Positions 30,314 to 41,254 of a stretch of DNA of 64,000 nt are shown piece after piece (position 1 is the stretch's first letter; each line of letters opens with the position of its first letter). Made by a program: the position numbers and the translations under genes. The notes under the pieces were generated by a model. The model saw only the letters and a list, made by a program, of their open reading frames with translations, was not told the origin of the DNA and did not search any database. Where the stretch lies: assembly GCF_003350325.1 (NCBI RefSeq), contig NZ_QLYZ01000013.1, positions 62,001-126,000 on the forward strand. Reading direction: 5' to 3'. This DNA comes from Vibrio rhodolitus. Lineage in GTDB: Bacteria; Pseudomonadota; Gammaproteobacteria; Enterobacterales; Vibrionaceae.

Positions 30314-30805
30314 ATGGAATCACAGCAAATATTGAGCATTGAGCTTGGTAAGTTATTGCAGCAACACCAACAGGTTCTCGCCACAGCAGAATCCTGCACT
30401 GGCGGAGGGGTGTCTGCGGCAGTAACCGATATTGCGGGCAGTTCTGCATGGTTTGACCGCGCATTCGTTACTTACAGTAATGAAGCTAAGATGGCGATGT
30501 TAGAAGTTCAAGCTAACACTCTAGATATACATGGTGCCGTGAGCGAGCCGACCGTGGTTGAAATGGTAAAAGGCGCGCTAAAAAATTCCAATGCGACGAT
30601 TGCGGTTTCGATTAGTGGCATTGCGGGTCCTGGCGGTGGCAGTGATGAAAAACCGGTGGGTACAGTATGCTTTGGTTTTGCCGATCAGGAAGGTTGGTTG
30701 AAGGTAAATACAGAGCATTTTTCTGGTGATAGAGCAGAGGTGCGATCGCAAGCGGTTGAGTTTGCACTTAAAACCCTGTGTGACTATTTGGGTGAGAGAT
30801 CATAG
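30314..30805 (+). CDS. pncC: Nicotinamide-nucleotide amidohydrolase PncC (CinA C-terminal type)
   Basis: Deamidates NMN to NaMN in pyridine nucleotide salvage. The 163-residue product is the stand-alone CinA C-terminal domain with [19 protein letters not shown], the [14 protein letters not shown] [13 protein letters not shown] and [20 protein letters not shown] motifs. ATG 30314 is used; the frame can be extended to a TTG at 30299. It lies just upstream of recA, its usual neighbour. Confidence 0.94.
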   Translation: MESQQILSIELGKLLQQHQQVLATAESCTGGGVSAAVTDIAGSSAWFDRAFVTYSNEAKMAMLEVQANTLDIHGAVSEPTVVEMVKGALKNSNATIAVSISGIAGPGGGSDEKPVGTVCFGFADQEGWLKVNTEHFSGDRAEVRSQAVEFALKTLCDYLGERS

Positions 30806-30881
30806 TTTCACTGTTTGAGGTTTAAAATCCTTGCCAGATCAGTACTCTATCGAGCGAGTGCAAAAAAAATCCATACAGGTA

Positions 30882-30909
30882 TGGACACTGTATGAATCAA
30901 CAGTATAAT
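30882..30909 (+). promoter_or_regulatory. recA promoter
   Basis: -35 TGGACA (30882-30887) and -10 TATAAT (30904-30909) are separated by exactly 16 bp, and those 16 bp are the LexA box itself. LexA binding would therefore fully cover the promoter core. Confidence 0.85.
30888..30903 (+). promoter_or_regulatory. LexA (SOS) box of recA
   Basis: CTGTATGAATCAACAG matches the gammaproteobacterial consensus CTGT-N8-ACAG exactly. A second CATACAG sequence at 30872-30878 forms an inverted repeat with CTGTATG at 30888-30894. Confidence 0.92.
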
Positions 30910-30995
30910 GACACTCATAAATTGTTCAGCTCATACTGGACAGCACCAATCAGATTTTATATTCATCAGCCATGGTGGATAGTTTGGAGAAAGTG

Positions 30996-32036
30996 ATGGA
31001 CGAGAATAAACAGAAAGCCCTCGCCGCTGCGCTAGGTCAAATTGAAAAGCAATTCGGTAAAGGCTCTATTATGCGCCTTGGCGACAACCGCACAATGGAT
31101 GTAGAAACCATTTCAACTGGTTCACTTTCTCTAGATATCGCACTCGGTGCTGGTGGTCTACCAATGGGTCGTATCGTAGAAATCTACGGTCCAGAATCTT
31201 CAGGTAAAACAACCCTAACTCTTGAGCTGATTGCCGCTGCGCAACGTGAAGGTAAAACTTGTGCCTTTATCGATGCTGAGCACGCACTTGATCCTATCTA
31301 TGCGAAGAAACTAGGCGTTGATATTGATGCGCTATTGGTTTCTCAGCCAGATACCGGTGAGCAAGCGCTAGAAATCTGTGATGCATTAGCACGTTCAGGC
31401 GCAATTGACGTTCTAGTGGTTGACTCGGTTGCGGCACTAACACCAAAAGCTGAAATTGAAGGCGAGATGGGCGATAGCCACATGGGTCTTCAAGCGCGTA
31501 TGCTATCGCAAGCAATGCGTAAGCTAACGGGTAACCTCAAGCAGTCTAACTGTATGTGTATCTTCATTAACCAAATTCGTATGAAGATTGGTGTAATGTT
31601 TGGTAACCCAGAAACTACAACGGGCGGTAACGCACTGAAGTTCTACGCATCTGTTCGTCTTGATATCCGTCGTACTGGTTCTATTAAAGAAGGCGATGAA
31701 GTGGTGGGTAACGAAACCCGCATTAAAGTTGTGAAGAACAAGATTGCAGCGCCATTCAAGCAAGCTGATACCCAGATCCTGTACGGTCAAGGCTTTAACC
31801 GCGAAGGTGAACTGATCGACCTAGGCGTGAAGCACAAGCTAGTAGAGAAAGCGGGTGCATGGTACAGCTACAACGGCGATAAGATTGGTCAAGGTAAAGC
31901 AAACGCTTGTAAGTTCCTGAAAGAAAACCCAGAAGCGGCGCAAACCATCGACAGCAAGCTACGTGAAATGTTGCTATCACCAGCTCAACCAGAAGAGCCT
32001 GAAACCGGTGAAATGCCACAAGAAGAAGAGTTTTAA
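30996..32036 (+). CDS. recA: Recombinase RecA
   Basis: Forms filaments on single-stranded DNA for homologous recombination and stimulates LexA self-cleavage. The 346-residue product has [20 protein letters not shown] at the start, Walker [10 protein letters not shown], the IDAEHALDP and [16 protein letters not shown] motifs, loop L2 ([20 protein letters not shown]) and an acidic C-terminal tail. ATG 30996 is preceded by GGAGA; a longer frame from 30972 is not family-like. No recX follows; instead there is a 1.2-kb AT-rich gap and tpl. Confidence 0.98.
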   Translation: MDENKQKALAAALGQIEKQFGKGSIMRLGDNRTMDVETISTGSLSLDIALGAGGLPMGRIVEIYGPESSGKTTLTLELIAAAQREGKTCAFIDAEHALDPIYAKKLGVDIDALLVSQPDTGEQALEICDALARSGAIDVLVVDSVAALTPKAEIEGEMGDSHMGLQARMLSQAMRKLTGNLKQSNCMCIFINQIRMKIGVMFGNPETTTGGNALKFYASVRLDIRRTGSIKEGDEVVGNETRIKVVKNKIAAPFKQADTQILYGQGFNREGELIDLGVKHKLVEKAGAWYSYNGDKIGQGKANACKFLKENPEAAQTIDSKLREMLLSPAQPEEPETGEMPQEEEF

Positions 32037-32074
32037 TCTCTCTTTGCTCACTGAACTAAATTGAATCCATAGCC

Positions 32075-32105
32075 AAGCCTCGCATCATGCGGGGCTTTGT
32101 TTTAT
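32075..32105 (+). terminator. Terminator of recA
   Basis: Ten-pair stem (AAGCCTCGCA / TGCGGGGCTT, one G-U pair) with a 3-nt loop, followed by TTGTTTTAT, 38 bp after recA. Confidence 0.8.
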
Positions 32106-32110
32106 CTTGT

Positions 32111-32146
32111 CTCTTTCCTCTCTTTCCTCTCTTTCCTCTCTTTCCT
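32111..32146 (+). repeat. Four tandem copies of a 9-bp unit
   Basis: CTCTTTCCT is repeated four times without interruption, giving a purine/pyrimidine-biased tract just after the recA terminator. A length-variable microsatellite candidate. Confidence 0.85.
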
Positions 32147-32183
32147 CTTTTCTATCTTCTCGCTTTTCGCTTCTATGGCAACG

Positions 32184-32279
32184 CTATCGCTTCTTGGATG
32201 ACTGACAGGAAGAACAAGTCTCTTTAGGCTGCTTACCATAGCCAAATACTTTGCATGGCAGCGTGATGTATTGCTTCAT
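32184..32279 (-). CDS. Possible 31-residue CxxC small protein
   Basis: Minus-strand ORF with ATG at 32279 and TAG at 32184, in a stretch otherwise without genes. The product is basic and carries an isolated Cys near residue 9 and a CSSC pair (residues 22-25) followed by a Lys/Arg end, like a miniature zinc-binding knuckle. GGTGA eight bases upstream is a plausible ribosome binding site. I do not recognise the family; it could also be chance. No function is proposed. Confidence 0.35.
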   Translation of the reverse strand: MKQYITLPCKVFGYGKQPKETCSSCQSSKKR

Positions 32280-32299
32280 TGCTTATGTCACCGCCTACG

Positions 32300-34623
<2,324 letters not shown>

Positions 34624-34647
34624 TAGTTAGCTGTTAGCTGAGTTACT

Positions 34648-34675
34648 AAGCCCCCTAATTTAGGGGGCTTTTTTG
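34648..34675 (+). terminator. Terminator of tpl
   Basis: Ten-bp perfect stem (AAGCCCCCTA / TAGGGGGCTT) with a 3-nt loop, followed by TTTTT. Confidence 0.92.
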
Positions 34676-34965
34676 TATTTGGTCTACGATAGACCTAAAG
34701 CTCTATTTGTTGACAAGGTTGTCGAAATTTCGGCTAAGGCAGTGCCCGTAGAAACGAGGTAAATCAAGCTAAATGCACACTATTGTCCTTGATTGATAAC
34801 CGTTATTTTTGCGAGCTGGCTTAAAGTGGGCACAAAGTGGTGTTTAGCTGGTGTTGCAGACTGGCGAAACCGTGCATCTTCGGGCGACTTGGGTATAGCA
34901 TCTAGCACACGCTTATGTGTACAATACAGCAAAATTCTATCTCGACTATTTTCAGGAAGAGCTGC
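34676..34965. other. tpl-alaS intergenic region
   Basis: About 290 bp that must hold the alaS promoter. TTGACA at about 34709 starts a GACAA-GG-TTGTC palindrome, which could be a promoter/operator element, but no clear matching -10 is seen. Short open frames here lack ribosome binding sites. Nothing else recognised. Confidence 0.35.
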
Positions 34966-37548
34966 ATGTACATGAGCACAGATGAGGTTCGTAACGCGTT
35001 CCTCAAGTTCTTTGAAAGCAAAGGACACCAAATCGTAGAAAGTTCATCGTTAGTACCGCATAACGACCCAACCCTGCTTTTCACTAACGCAGGTATGAAC
35101 CAATTTAAAGATTGTTTCTTAGGTTTAGAAAAACGCGCCTACACACGAGCAACTACGGCCCAACGCTGTGTACGTGCTGGCGGTAAACACAACGACCTAG
35201 AAAACGTAGGCTTTACTGCACGTCACCACACATTCTTTGAAATGCTAGGTAACTTCAGCTTCGGTGATTACTTCAAAGAAGACGCGATTGCTTACGCATG
35301 GGAATTCCTGACTGAAACGCTACAACTACCAAAAGACCGTCTACTAGTAACGGTATACGAGACGGATGACGAAGCGTTTGATATCTGGAACCAAAAAATT
35401 GGTATCCCAGCTGATCGCATCGTACGTATCGGTGATAAAGAAGGCGGCAAAGCTTACGAGTCAGACAACTTCTGGCAAATGGGCGACACTGGTCCTTGTG
35501 GTCCTTGTACTGAAATCTTCTACGATCACGGTGAACACATTTGGGGCGGTCGTCCTGGTTCTCCTGAAGAAGACGGTGACCGTTTTATCGAGATCTGGAA
35601 CAACGTATTCATGCAGTTCAACCGTCACGCAGACGGCACAATGGAACCACTTCCAAAGCCATCTGTTGATACGGGTATGGGTATCGAGCGTATTTCTGCA
35701 ATCATGCAAGGCGTTCACTCAAACTACGAAATCGACGTATTCCAAACGCTAATTAAAGCAGCGGCTGAAGTGACAGGTTGTGAAGACCTATCTAACCAGT
35801 CTCTACGTGTAATTGCTGACCACATCCGTTCATGTTCATTCCTAATCGTTGATGGCGTTATGCCTTCAAACGAAGGTCGTGGTTACGTTCTACGTCGTAT
35901 TATCCGTCGTGCAGTTCGTCACGGTAACAAAGTCGGTGCTCAAGGAGCATTCTTCCACAAGTTGGTTGGCGTATTGGCAGAGATCATGGGTACAGCAGGC
36001 GAAGAACTAAAACGTCAACAAGCGGTTGTTGAAAAAGTTCTACGCATCGAAGAAGAGAACTTCGGACGTACTCTTGAACGTGGCATGACAATTCTAAACG
36101 AAGCTTTAGATAACCTAGATGGTAAAGTGCTAGACGGTGAAACCGTATTTAAACTTTACGACACTTACGGCTTCCCAGCTGACCTTACCAACGACGTAGC
36201 GCGTGAGCGTGATTTTGCGATCGACGAAGAAGGTTTTGAGAAAGCGATGGAAGAGCAGCGTCAACGTGCTCGTGAAGCTGGTCAATTCGGTACTGACTAC
36301 AATGCTGCTATCAAAACTGACGCACAAACTGAGTTCTGCGGTTACGCAGGTACAGAAGGTTCAAGTGTAGTCGCAGCAATGTTTGTTGAAGGCAACGAAG
36401 TTGAATCTCTATCAGCAGGTGATAAGGCAATCCTTATCCTTGAAGAAACCCCATTCTACGCTGAGTCAGGCGGTCAATGTGGTGATGCTGGTGTGATCAA
36501 AACTGAATCAGGTCTATTCAAAGTAGAAGATACACAGAAACTGGGTAATGCGATTGCACACCACGGTGAGTTGACTGAAGGCGTGATCGCGAAAGGCGAT
36601 AAAGCGCAAACTCTCGTTGATGCAGTGCGCCGCGCAGCAATCACATTGAACCACTCTGCAACGCACCTGTTACACGCAGCACTACGTAAAGTATTGGGTG
36701 AGCATGTAACGCAGAAAGGCTCTCTAGTGAAAGCTGAAAACCTACGTTTTGACTTCTCTCACCTAGAAGGTGTGACAGCTGCCGAGCTAAAAGAAGTTGA
36801 GCGTCTAGTGAACGCGCAAATTCGTCGTAACCACAACATCGAAACCAATATCATGGATATTGAATCGGCTAAGCACAAAGGTGCGATGGCACTATTCGGT
36901 GAGAAATACGATGATGAAGTACGTGTGCTATCAATGGGTGATTTCTCAACTGAGCTATGTGGTGGTATCCACGCGTCTAACACTGGTGACATCGGTCTAT
37001 TCAAGATCACGTCAGAAGGTGGTATTGCAGCAGGCATCCGTCGTATTGAAGCGGTAACCGGCGAAGCAGCACTAGATGCAATCGAAGCGCAGCAAGACAA
37101 GTTCGAAGCGAAGCTTTCTGAAGCAGCGAACAAAGCGAAAGCGCTAGAGAAAGAAATTCAGCAACTGAAAGACAAGCTAGCCTCACAAGCGAGTGCGAGC
37201 CTAACTAGCCAAGTGAAAGAAATCGCAGGCGTTAAGGTCTTGGTTGCTCAACTAGACGGCGCAGACAACAAAGCACTTCGTGGCATGGTTGATGAGCTGA
37301 AAAACCAATTAGGTAGCGGCATTATCATGCTAGGCAACGTGGCTGATGACAAAGTTGGTCTAATTGCTGGCGTAACCAAAGACTTGGTTGGCAAAGTAAA
37401 AGCAGGCGAACTGGTTAATATGGTTGCTCAGCAAGTTGGCGGTAAAGGCGGCGGTCGTCCGGATATGGCGCAAGCAGGTGGTACTGATGCATCAGCACTT
37501 CCGAGCGCATTAGAGTCAGTAGAAGCTTGGATTGCCGAGCGTCTATAA
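34966..37548 (+). CDS. alaS: Alanine--tRNA ligase AlaS
   Basis: Charges tRNA-Ala and edits mischarged Ser/Gly. The 860-residue product has the class II aminoacylation core ([40 protein letters not shown]), the editing site ([25 protein letters not shown]) with zinc-type ligands, a coiled-coil stretch and the C-Ala domain at the end. AGGAAGAG is correctly spaced for ATG 34966 ([12 protein letters not shown]); a longer frame from 34915 and ATG 34972 are alternatives. Confidence 0.97.
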   Translation: MYMSTDEVRNAFLKFFESKGHQIVESSSLVPHNDPTLLFTNAGMNQFKDCFLGLEKRAYTRATTAQRCVRAGGKHNDLENVGFTARHHTFFEMLGNFSFGDYFKEDAIAYAWEFLTETLQLPKDRLLVTVYETDDEAFDIWNQKIGIPADRIVRIGDKEGGKAYESDNFWQMGDTGPCGPCTEIFYDHGEHIWGGRPGSPEEDGDRFIEIWNNVFMQFNRHADGTMEPLPKPSVDTGMGIERISAIMQGVHSNYEIDVFQTLIKAAAEVTGCEDLSNQSLRVIADHIRSCSFLIVDGVMPSNEGRGYVLRRIIRRAVRHGNKVGAQGAFFHKLVGVLAEIMGTAGEELKRQQAVVEKVLRIEEENFGRTLERGMTILNEALDNLDGKVLDGETVFKLYDTYGFPADLTNDVARERDFAIDEEGFEKAMEEQRQRAREAGQFGTDYNAAIKTDAQTEFCGYAGTEGSSVVAAMFVEGNEVESLSAGDKAILILEETPFYAESGGQCGDAGVIKTESGLFKVEDTQKLGNAIAHHGELTEGVIAKGDKAQTLVDAVRRAAITLNHSATHLLHAALRKVLGEHVTQKGSLVKAENLRFDFSHLEGVTAAELKEVERLVNAQIRRNHNIETNIMDIESAKHKGAMALFGEKYDDEVRVLSMGDFSTELCGGIHASNTGDIGLFKITSEGGIAAGIRRIEAVTGEAALDAIEAQQDKFEAKLSEAANKAKALEKEIQQLKDKLASQASASLTSQVKEIAGVKVLVAQLDGADNKALRGMVDELKNQLGSGIIMLGNVADDKVGLIAGVTKDLVGKVKAGELVNMVAQQVGGKGGGRPDMAQAGGTDASALPSALESVEAWIAERL

Positions 37549-37568
37549 GACCTAATTAAACCTTACAC

Positions 37569-37602
37569 ACGCTCAATCATTTATGGTTGAGCGTTCTTTT
37601 TT
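37569..37602 (+). terminator. Terminator of alaS
   Basis: Twelve-pair stem (ACGCTCAATCAT / ATGGTTGAGCGT, one G-U pair) closed by a short loop, followed by TCTTTTTT. Confidence 0.8.
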
Positions 37603-37699
37603 GTAGCAACCAGATGGATTATCACTTCTGGTTGATGTTTTATCCGCTCGTTTACGCGAGTGGCACAATGAGACTTTGGTCTTGGGCAGGTGAAGACTG

Positions 37700-38887
37700 G
37701 TGAAAAAGCCTCTTATCGTGCAGAAATTTGGCGGTACTTCGGTGGGTTCAATTGAACGAATCCATCAAGTTGCAGAGCACATCATCAACGCAAAAAATGC
37801 AGGTAATCAAGTCGTCGTTGTTGTTTCAGCAATGTCGGGTGAAACCAATCGATTATTGGATCTCGCCAAGCAAATCGATAGTGTACCTGATGCTCGTGAG
37901 CTGGATGTACTGCTGTCTGCGGGCGAACAAGTTTCAATGGCTTTGTTGGCGATTACGCTTAACAAAATGGGCTATACAGCACGTTCGTTAACGGGAACTC
38001 AGGCGAAGATTGTCACTGATGAACAGTACAACGATGCGACGATAAAGCACATTGATGTTCAACCAATCATAGAGTTACTGGCGCAAGACCAAATTGTTAT
38101 TGTAGCTGGCTTTCAGGGCATAACTGAAAGTGGCGATATTACTACCTTAGGTCGAGGTGGCTCAGATACATCTGCGGTTGCGCTTGCTGGCGCTTTACAA
38201 GCCGATGAGTGTCAGATTTTTACCGATGTTGATGGGGTTTACTCTTGTGATCCTCGTATCGTTAAAGATGCGCACAAGTTGGAAGTGATTGATTTTCCGA
38301 CCATGGAAGCGATGGCAAGACACGGAGCCAAAGTCTTGCATCTGCCTTCTGTGCTGCATGCATGGAAAAATCAAGTTCCGTTACGAGTGTTGTCGACATT
38401 TGATGTTAATCAGGGTAGCTTGGTCAAAGGAGATGAATGTACACTTCCTGTCTGTGGTTTAGCTATCCAGCGTGATATGTGCTTGATTAAGGCTGAAAAG
38501 GAGACTCTTGCGTTATTGCAAAAACAGAGTCGCCTGCTTGGTATTGCAATTTGGGATGTGATTGAGCACCCAGAATGGCTTGCCGTTGTTGTCAAGCAAG
38601 ATGCGTACTCTAAACTAGAGTTGGTTTTACAGGGAAAAGTGGCGGATTGTCTTCCTATTAGCTTGTTGACCGCCGTGGGCGCCAATACTGCCGAACTCGC
38701 GACTTTATCGCAACAGTTACTGGTTGATAATGATATCGTGACAATTCACCAAAAATTTGATGAACAGTCATTTACGATTGCATTATGCCCAGAGAGCGTA
38801 GATAGTGCGGCAAATTTATGGCACCAAGCGTATATAACGCCCAACAAAGCACACGATTGCCTACAGAAACATGCCTTCTTGAACTAG
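37700..38887 (+). CDS. lysC: Aspartate kinase (monofunctional)
   Basis: Phosphorylates aspartate, the entry step to lysine, threonine, methionine and diaminopimelate. The 395-residue product has the amino acid kinase motifs IVQKFGGTSVGSIERI, VVSAMSGETNRLL, TLGRGGSDTSAVALA and FTDVDGVYSCDPRIV, followed by a divergent C-terminal regulatory (ACT-like) region. Start is GTG 37700 with AGGTGA upstream. It lies in the conserved alaS-(aspartokinase)-csrA order of vibrios. The gene symbol is by activity; the feedback inhibitor cannot be told from sequence. Confidence 0.9.
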   Translation: MKKPLIVQKFGGTSVGSIERIHQVAEHIINAKNAGNQVVVVVSAMSGETNRLLDLAKQIDSVPDARELDVLLSAGEQVSMALLAITLNKMGYTARSLTGTQAKIVTDEQYNDATIKHIDVQPIIELLAQDQIVIVAGFQGITESGDITTLGRGGSDTSAVALAGALQADECQIFTDVDGVYSCDPRIVKDAHKLEVIDFPTMEAMARHGAKVLHLPSVLHAWKNQVPLRVLSTFDVNQGSLVKGDECTLPVCGLAIQRDMCLIKAEKETLALLQKQSRLLGIAIWDVIEHPEWLAVVVKQDAYSKLELVLQGKVADCLPISLLTAVGANTAELATLSQQLLVDNDIVTIHQKFDEQSFTIALCPESVDSAANLWHQAYITPNKAHDCLQKHAFLN

Positions 38888-38980
38888 ATTCGAACAAGAA
38901 TAGAGTTTACGAAAATATAACTTTTGTTGGATAATAGCTTTGTAGCAAGAAATTTTAAGAGATTACTCAAGGAGCACAGA

Positions 38981-39178
38981 ATGCTAATTTTAACTCGCCG
39001 TGTTGGTGAAACTCTAATGATTGGTGATGAAGTCACTGTAACTGTACTGGGTGTAAAAGGTAACCAAGTACGCATCGGTGTTAATGCTCCGAAAGAAGTG
39101 TCTGTTCATCGCGAAGAAATCTACATGCGCATTCAGGCAGAAAAAGGTAATGGTAACGTTGCATCAGGCAACTACTAA
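38981..39178 (+). CDS. csrA: Carbon storage regulator CsrA
   Basis: Global RNA-binding regulator that binds GGA motifs in mRNA leaders and controls carbon flux, motility, biofilm and quorum sensing. The 65-residue product has [20 protein letters not shown] and the RNA-contacting VHREEIY (Arg44). ATG 38981 with AAGGAG upstream decides the start over a longer frame at 38924. It is followed by a terminator and the Ser/Arg tRNA array. Confidence 0.98.
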   Translation: MLILTRRVGETLMIGDEVTVTVLGVKGNQVRIGVNAPKEVSVHREEIYMRIQAEKGNGNVASGNY

Positions 39179-39186
39179 TTGCTAAG

Positions 39187-39215
39187 AAAAAGCTGGCACA
39201 TTGTCAGCTTTTTTT
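39187..39215 (+). terminator. Terminator of csrA
   Basis: Nine-pair stem (AAGCTGGCA / TGTCAGCTT, one G-U pair) with a short loop, followed by TTTTTT. Confidence 0.85.
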
Positions 39216-39319
39216 GTGGGCGCATAATGGCAAATCTCTCAAAAAAGCATGAATAAACACCGCTTTGGTTAAATAGGCAACGGTTGAAAGGGTTTTTGTC
39301 AAATTTGCCAAGAAAGTAA

Positions 39320-39347
39320 TTGACTTATTTTCGGTAAATCGTAATAT
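39320..39347 (+). promoter_or_regulatory. Promoter of the Ser/Arg tRNA array
   Basis: -35 TTGACT (39320-39325), 16-bp spacer, -10 TAATAT (39342-39347), followed by a G/C-rich discriminator typical of stringently controlled stable-RNA promoters. It lies 15 bp before the first tRNA-Ser. Confidence 0.7.
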
Positions 39348-39362
39348 GTGCCTCCGCAAGAC

Positions 39363-39455
39363 GGTGAGGTGGCCGAGAGGCTGAAGGCGCTCCCCTGCTA
39401 AGGGAGTATACGGCTTGATACCGTATCGAGGGTTCGAATCCCTCCTTCACCGCCA
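39363..39455 (+). tRNA. tRNA-Ser (anticodon GCU), copy 1
   Basis: Class II tRNA of 93 nt with encoded CCA. Acceptor GGTGAGG pairs with CTTCACC, anticodon loop CTGCTAA in a CTCCC/GGGAG stem, long variable arm TACGGCTTGATACCGTA, T-loop TTCGAAT. Confidence 0.97.
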
Positions 39456-39518
39456 TTCTTGCTTCTTCTTTTAGAAGAATTGCTCTTCGGAGCATAGCTT
39501 TGAAACAAAGCAAATTGC

Positions 39519-39595
39519 GCGCTCGTAGCTCAGCTGGATAGAGTACCTGGCTACGAACCAGGCGGTCAGAGGTTCGAATCCTCTCGAGCGCGCCA
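39519..39595 (+). tRNA. tRNA-Arg (anticodon ACG), type A copy 1
   Basis: 77 nt with encoded CCA; acceptor GCGCTCG / CGAGCGC, anticodon loop CTACGAA (A34 expected to be edited to inosine by TadA), T-stem AGAGG/CCTCT. Confidence 0.97.
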
Positions 39596-39625
39596 TTCTC
39601 TCTTAGAGGGAATAATTAAAAAAAC

Positions 39626-39718
39626 GGTGAGGTGGCCGAGAGGCTGAAGGCGCTCCCCTGCTAAGGGAGTATACGGCTTGATACCGTATCGAGGGTTCGA
39701 ATCCCTCCTTCACCGCCA
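39626..39718 (+). tRNA. tRNA-Ser (anticodon GCU), copy 2
   Basis: Identical in sequence to the copy at 39363-39455, including the encoded CCA; 263 bp apart start to start, so it is probably a tandem duplicate. Confidence 0.97.
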
Positions 39719-39787
39719 TTTTTATTGGCCAATAGGTCAATTTTTTTGTTTCAAATCTAATGTTTTGTGATATGCTTCACATCCTGC

Positions 39788-39864
39788 GCGTCCTTAGCTC
39801 AGCTGGATAGAGTACCTGGCTACGAACCAGGCGGTCGGAGGTTCGAATCCTCCAGGACGCGCCA
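39788..39864 (+). tRNA. tRNA-Arg (anticodon ACG), type B copy 1
   Basis: 77 nt with encoded CCA; acceptor GCGTCCT / AGGACGC and T-stem GGAGG/CCTCC. D arm, anticodon arm and variable loop are identical to type A. Confidence 0.97.
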
Positions 39865-39920
39865 CTCTTTAGGTCACAGACCTGATATTGATTAGTGATA
39901 ATTGATATCGAAAATATTGC

Positions 39921-39997
39921 GCGCTCGTAGCTCAGCTGGATAGAGTACCTGGCTACGAACCAGGCGGTCAGAGGTTCGAATCCTCTCGAGCGCGCCA
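39921..39997 (+). tRNA. tRNA-Arg (anticodon ACG), type A copy 2
   Basis: Same 77-nt sequence as 39519-39595. Confidence 0.97.
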
Positions 39998-40048
39998 TTA
40001 TTAAGGGCTTTAAGTCCTGATAATGATTGAATCATTATCGAAACCCGT

Positions 40049-40125
40049 GCGTCCTTAGCTCAGCTGGATAGAGTACCTGGCTACGAACCAGGCGGTCGGA
40101 GGTTCGAATCCTCCAGGACGCGCCA
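40049..40125 (+). tRNA. tRNA-Arg (anticodon ACG), type B copy 2
   Basis: Same 77-nt sequence as 39788-39864, displaced by 261 bp. Confidence 0.97.
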
Positions 40126-40181
40126 CTCTTTAGGTCACAGACCTGATATTGGTTAGCTTTAATTAATATCGAAAACATTGC

Positions 40182-40258
40182 GCGCTCGTAGCTCAGCTGG
40201 ATAGAGTACCTGGCTACGAACCAGGCGGTCAGAGGTTCGAATCCTCTCGAGCGCGCCA
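40182..40258 (+). tRNA. tRNA-Arg (anticodon ACG), type A copy 3
   Basis: Same 77-nt sequence as the other type A copies, displaced by 261 bp from copy 2. Confidence 0.97.
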
Positions 40259-40308
40259 TTATTAAGGGCTTTAGTCCTGATAGTGATCAGATCATTATCG
40301 AAACCCGT

Positions 40309-40385
40309 GCGTCCTTAGCTCAGCTGGATAGAGTACCTGGCTACGAACCAGGCGGTCGGAGGTTCGAATCCTCCAGGACGCGCCA
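40309..40385 (+). tRNA. tRNA-Arg (anticodon ACG), type B copy 3
   Basis: Same 77-nt sequence as the other type B copies, displaced by 260 bp from copy 2. Confidence 0.97.
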
Positions 40386-40456
40386 CTTTTCTTTTGAAAA
40401 GAATAGGGGTCATAGACCTGATATTGGTTAGCTTTAATTAATATCGAAAACATTGC

Positions 40457-40533
40457 GCGCTCGTAGCTCAGCTGGATAGAGTACCTGGCTACGAACCAGG
40501 CGGTCAGAGGTTCGAATCCTCTCGAGCGCGCCA
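40457..40533 (+). tRNA. tRNA-Arg (anticodon ACG), type A copy 4
   Basis: Same 77-nt sequence as the other type A copies; last tRNA of the array, directly followed by a terminator. Confidence 0.97.
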
Positions 40534-40540
40534 TCATTGA

Positions 40541-40570
40541 AAGCCTCGCAGAAATGCGGGGCTTTTTTAT
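40541..40570 (+). terminator. Terminator of the tRNA array
   Basis: Ten-pair stem (AAGCCTCGCA / TGCGGGGCTT) with a GAAA loop and a T run, 8 bp after the last CCA. The stem sequence is the same as in the recA terminator. Confidence 0.92.
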
Positions 40571-40798
40571 TAACAATTATTTAGCATAATTGTCACCCTT
40601 CATATACAACTAGTTGTTTTTCAAACACTATTTTCAGAACTTTTAAGCCTATCGCAGTAAAGTCCCTCAAGTTGGAATAACGTGGGATAAACACTAGTTA
40701 TTTGTTCTTTTTATACCGAATATTCCAGCTTTATGTGATTTGTGTGACGAATATTTCGCCAGAAATGTGCAATATCATAAAGAGTGCCTTAAACAAAA
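40571..40798. other. Intergenic region upstream of the oad promoter
   Basis: About 230 bp of AT-rich DNA without a recognisable gene. It includes TTATGTGATTTGTGTGACG, which has TGTGA halves that might be regulator-binding sites, but no complete CRP palindrome. Confidence 0.3.
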
Positions 40799-40826
40799 TT
40801 GACAAAATTTAATCAATCGAGATAAT
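40799..40826 (+). promoter_or_regulatory. Predicted promoter of oadGAB
   Basis: Consensus -35 TTGACA (40799-40804), 16-bp spacer and -10 GATAAT (40821-40826). It gives a 5' leader of about 135 nt with several hairpins and GGA motifs. Confidence 0.7.
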
Positions 40827-40940
40827 CCTAGTCCTCTTGTCGGGATCATAGGAAGCATCCAACGGCAATGTGAGTACGATTTCGTACCGCCACAGTTAAG
40901 TGATAAGTCTCATAAAATAACAGCTTGATCACTTAGGCAA

Positions 40941-40955
40941 TTGTCAGGATGACAA
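40941..40955 (+). promoter_or_regulatory. CsrA-type hairpin before the oadG ribosome binding site
   Basis: TTGTCA-GGA-TGACAA forms a 6-bp stem with GGA in the loop, the typical CsrA recognition form. It ends a few bases before the AAAGGA ribosome binding site of oadG. Confidence 0.4.
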
Positions 40956-40969
40956 AGAAAGGACGCAAA

Positions 40970-41224
40970 ATGGACAATATTGGAAGCCAATTATTTGATG
41001 CTGCCACCCTAATGGTTACAGGGATGTCGGTAGTATTCATTTTCCTCACAATTCTTGTATACCTCGTTCGGTTGATGTCTCGCTTAGTGCCAGAGGAAGT
41101 GCCAGAGCCGATTTCTACCCCAGTACAAAATAAATCAGTTCAATCATCTTCTGCTGTCAGCCCGAAGGTCGTAGCGGCTATCTCTGCCGCGGTACACCAG
41201 TACCGTACCTCTGCAGCTAAATAG
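40970..41224 (+). CDS. oadG: Oxaloacetate decarboxylase gamma subunit OadG
   Basis: Small membrane subunit that holds the alpha and beta subunits of the Na+-pumping oxaloacetate decarboxylase together. The 84-residue product (MDNIGSQLFDAATLMVTGMS) has one transmembrane helix (VVFIFLTILVYLVRLM) and a short cytoplasmic tail containing His residues that can bind zinc. ATG 40970 follows AAAGGA; the frame also opens at 40949 but that start lies in the leader hairpin. First gene of oadGAB. Confidence 0.94.
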   Translation: MDNIGSQLFDAATLMVTGMSVVFIFLTILVYLVRLMSRLVPEEVPEPISTPVQNKSVQSSSAVSPKVVAAISAAVHQYRTSAAK

Positions 41225-41254
41225 CAATTAAAGGATTAAAAGGAGTTAATGAGC

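Noticed and set aside
34705..34725. GACAA-GG-TTGTC palindrome as an AlaS autoregulatory operator
   Set aside because: Too short and without a clear promoter context; mentioned only in the intergenic entry.
34780..35031. Minus-strand ORF of 83 codons at the alaS start
   Set aside because: It overlaps the conserved 5' end of alaS on the other strand and has no family resemblance.
39519..40533. Regularly spaced identical segments that could be taken for a CRISPR array
   Set aside because: Every repeat folds as a complete tRNA-Arg with CCA, and the spacers are also repeats of each other.
39777..40576. Minus-strand ORFs over the tRNA-Arg genes (RSRGFEPLTAWFVARYS type peptides)
   Set aside because: They are the reverse complement of tRNA genes and repeat exactly with them; well-known spurious ORFs.
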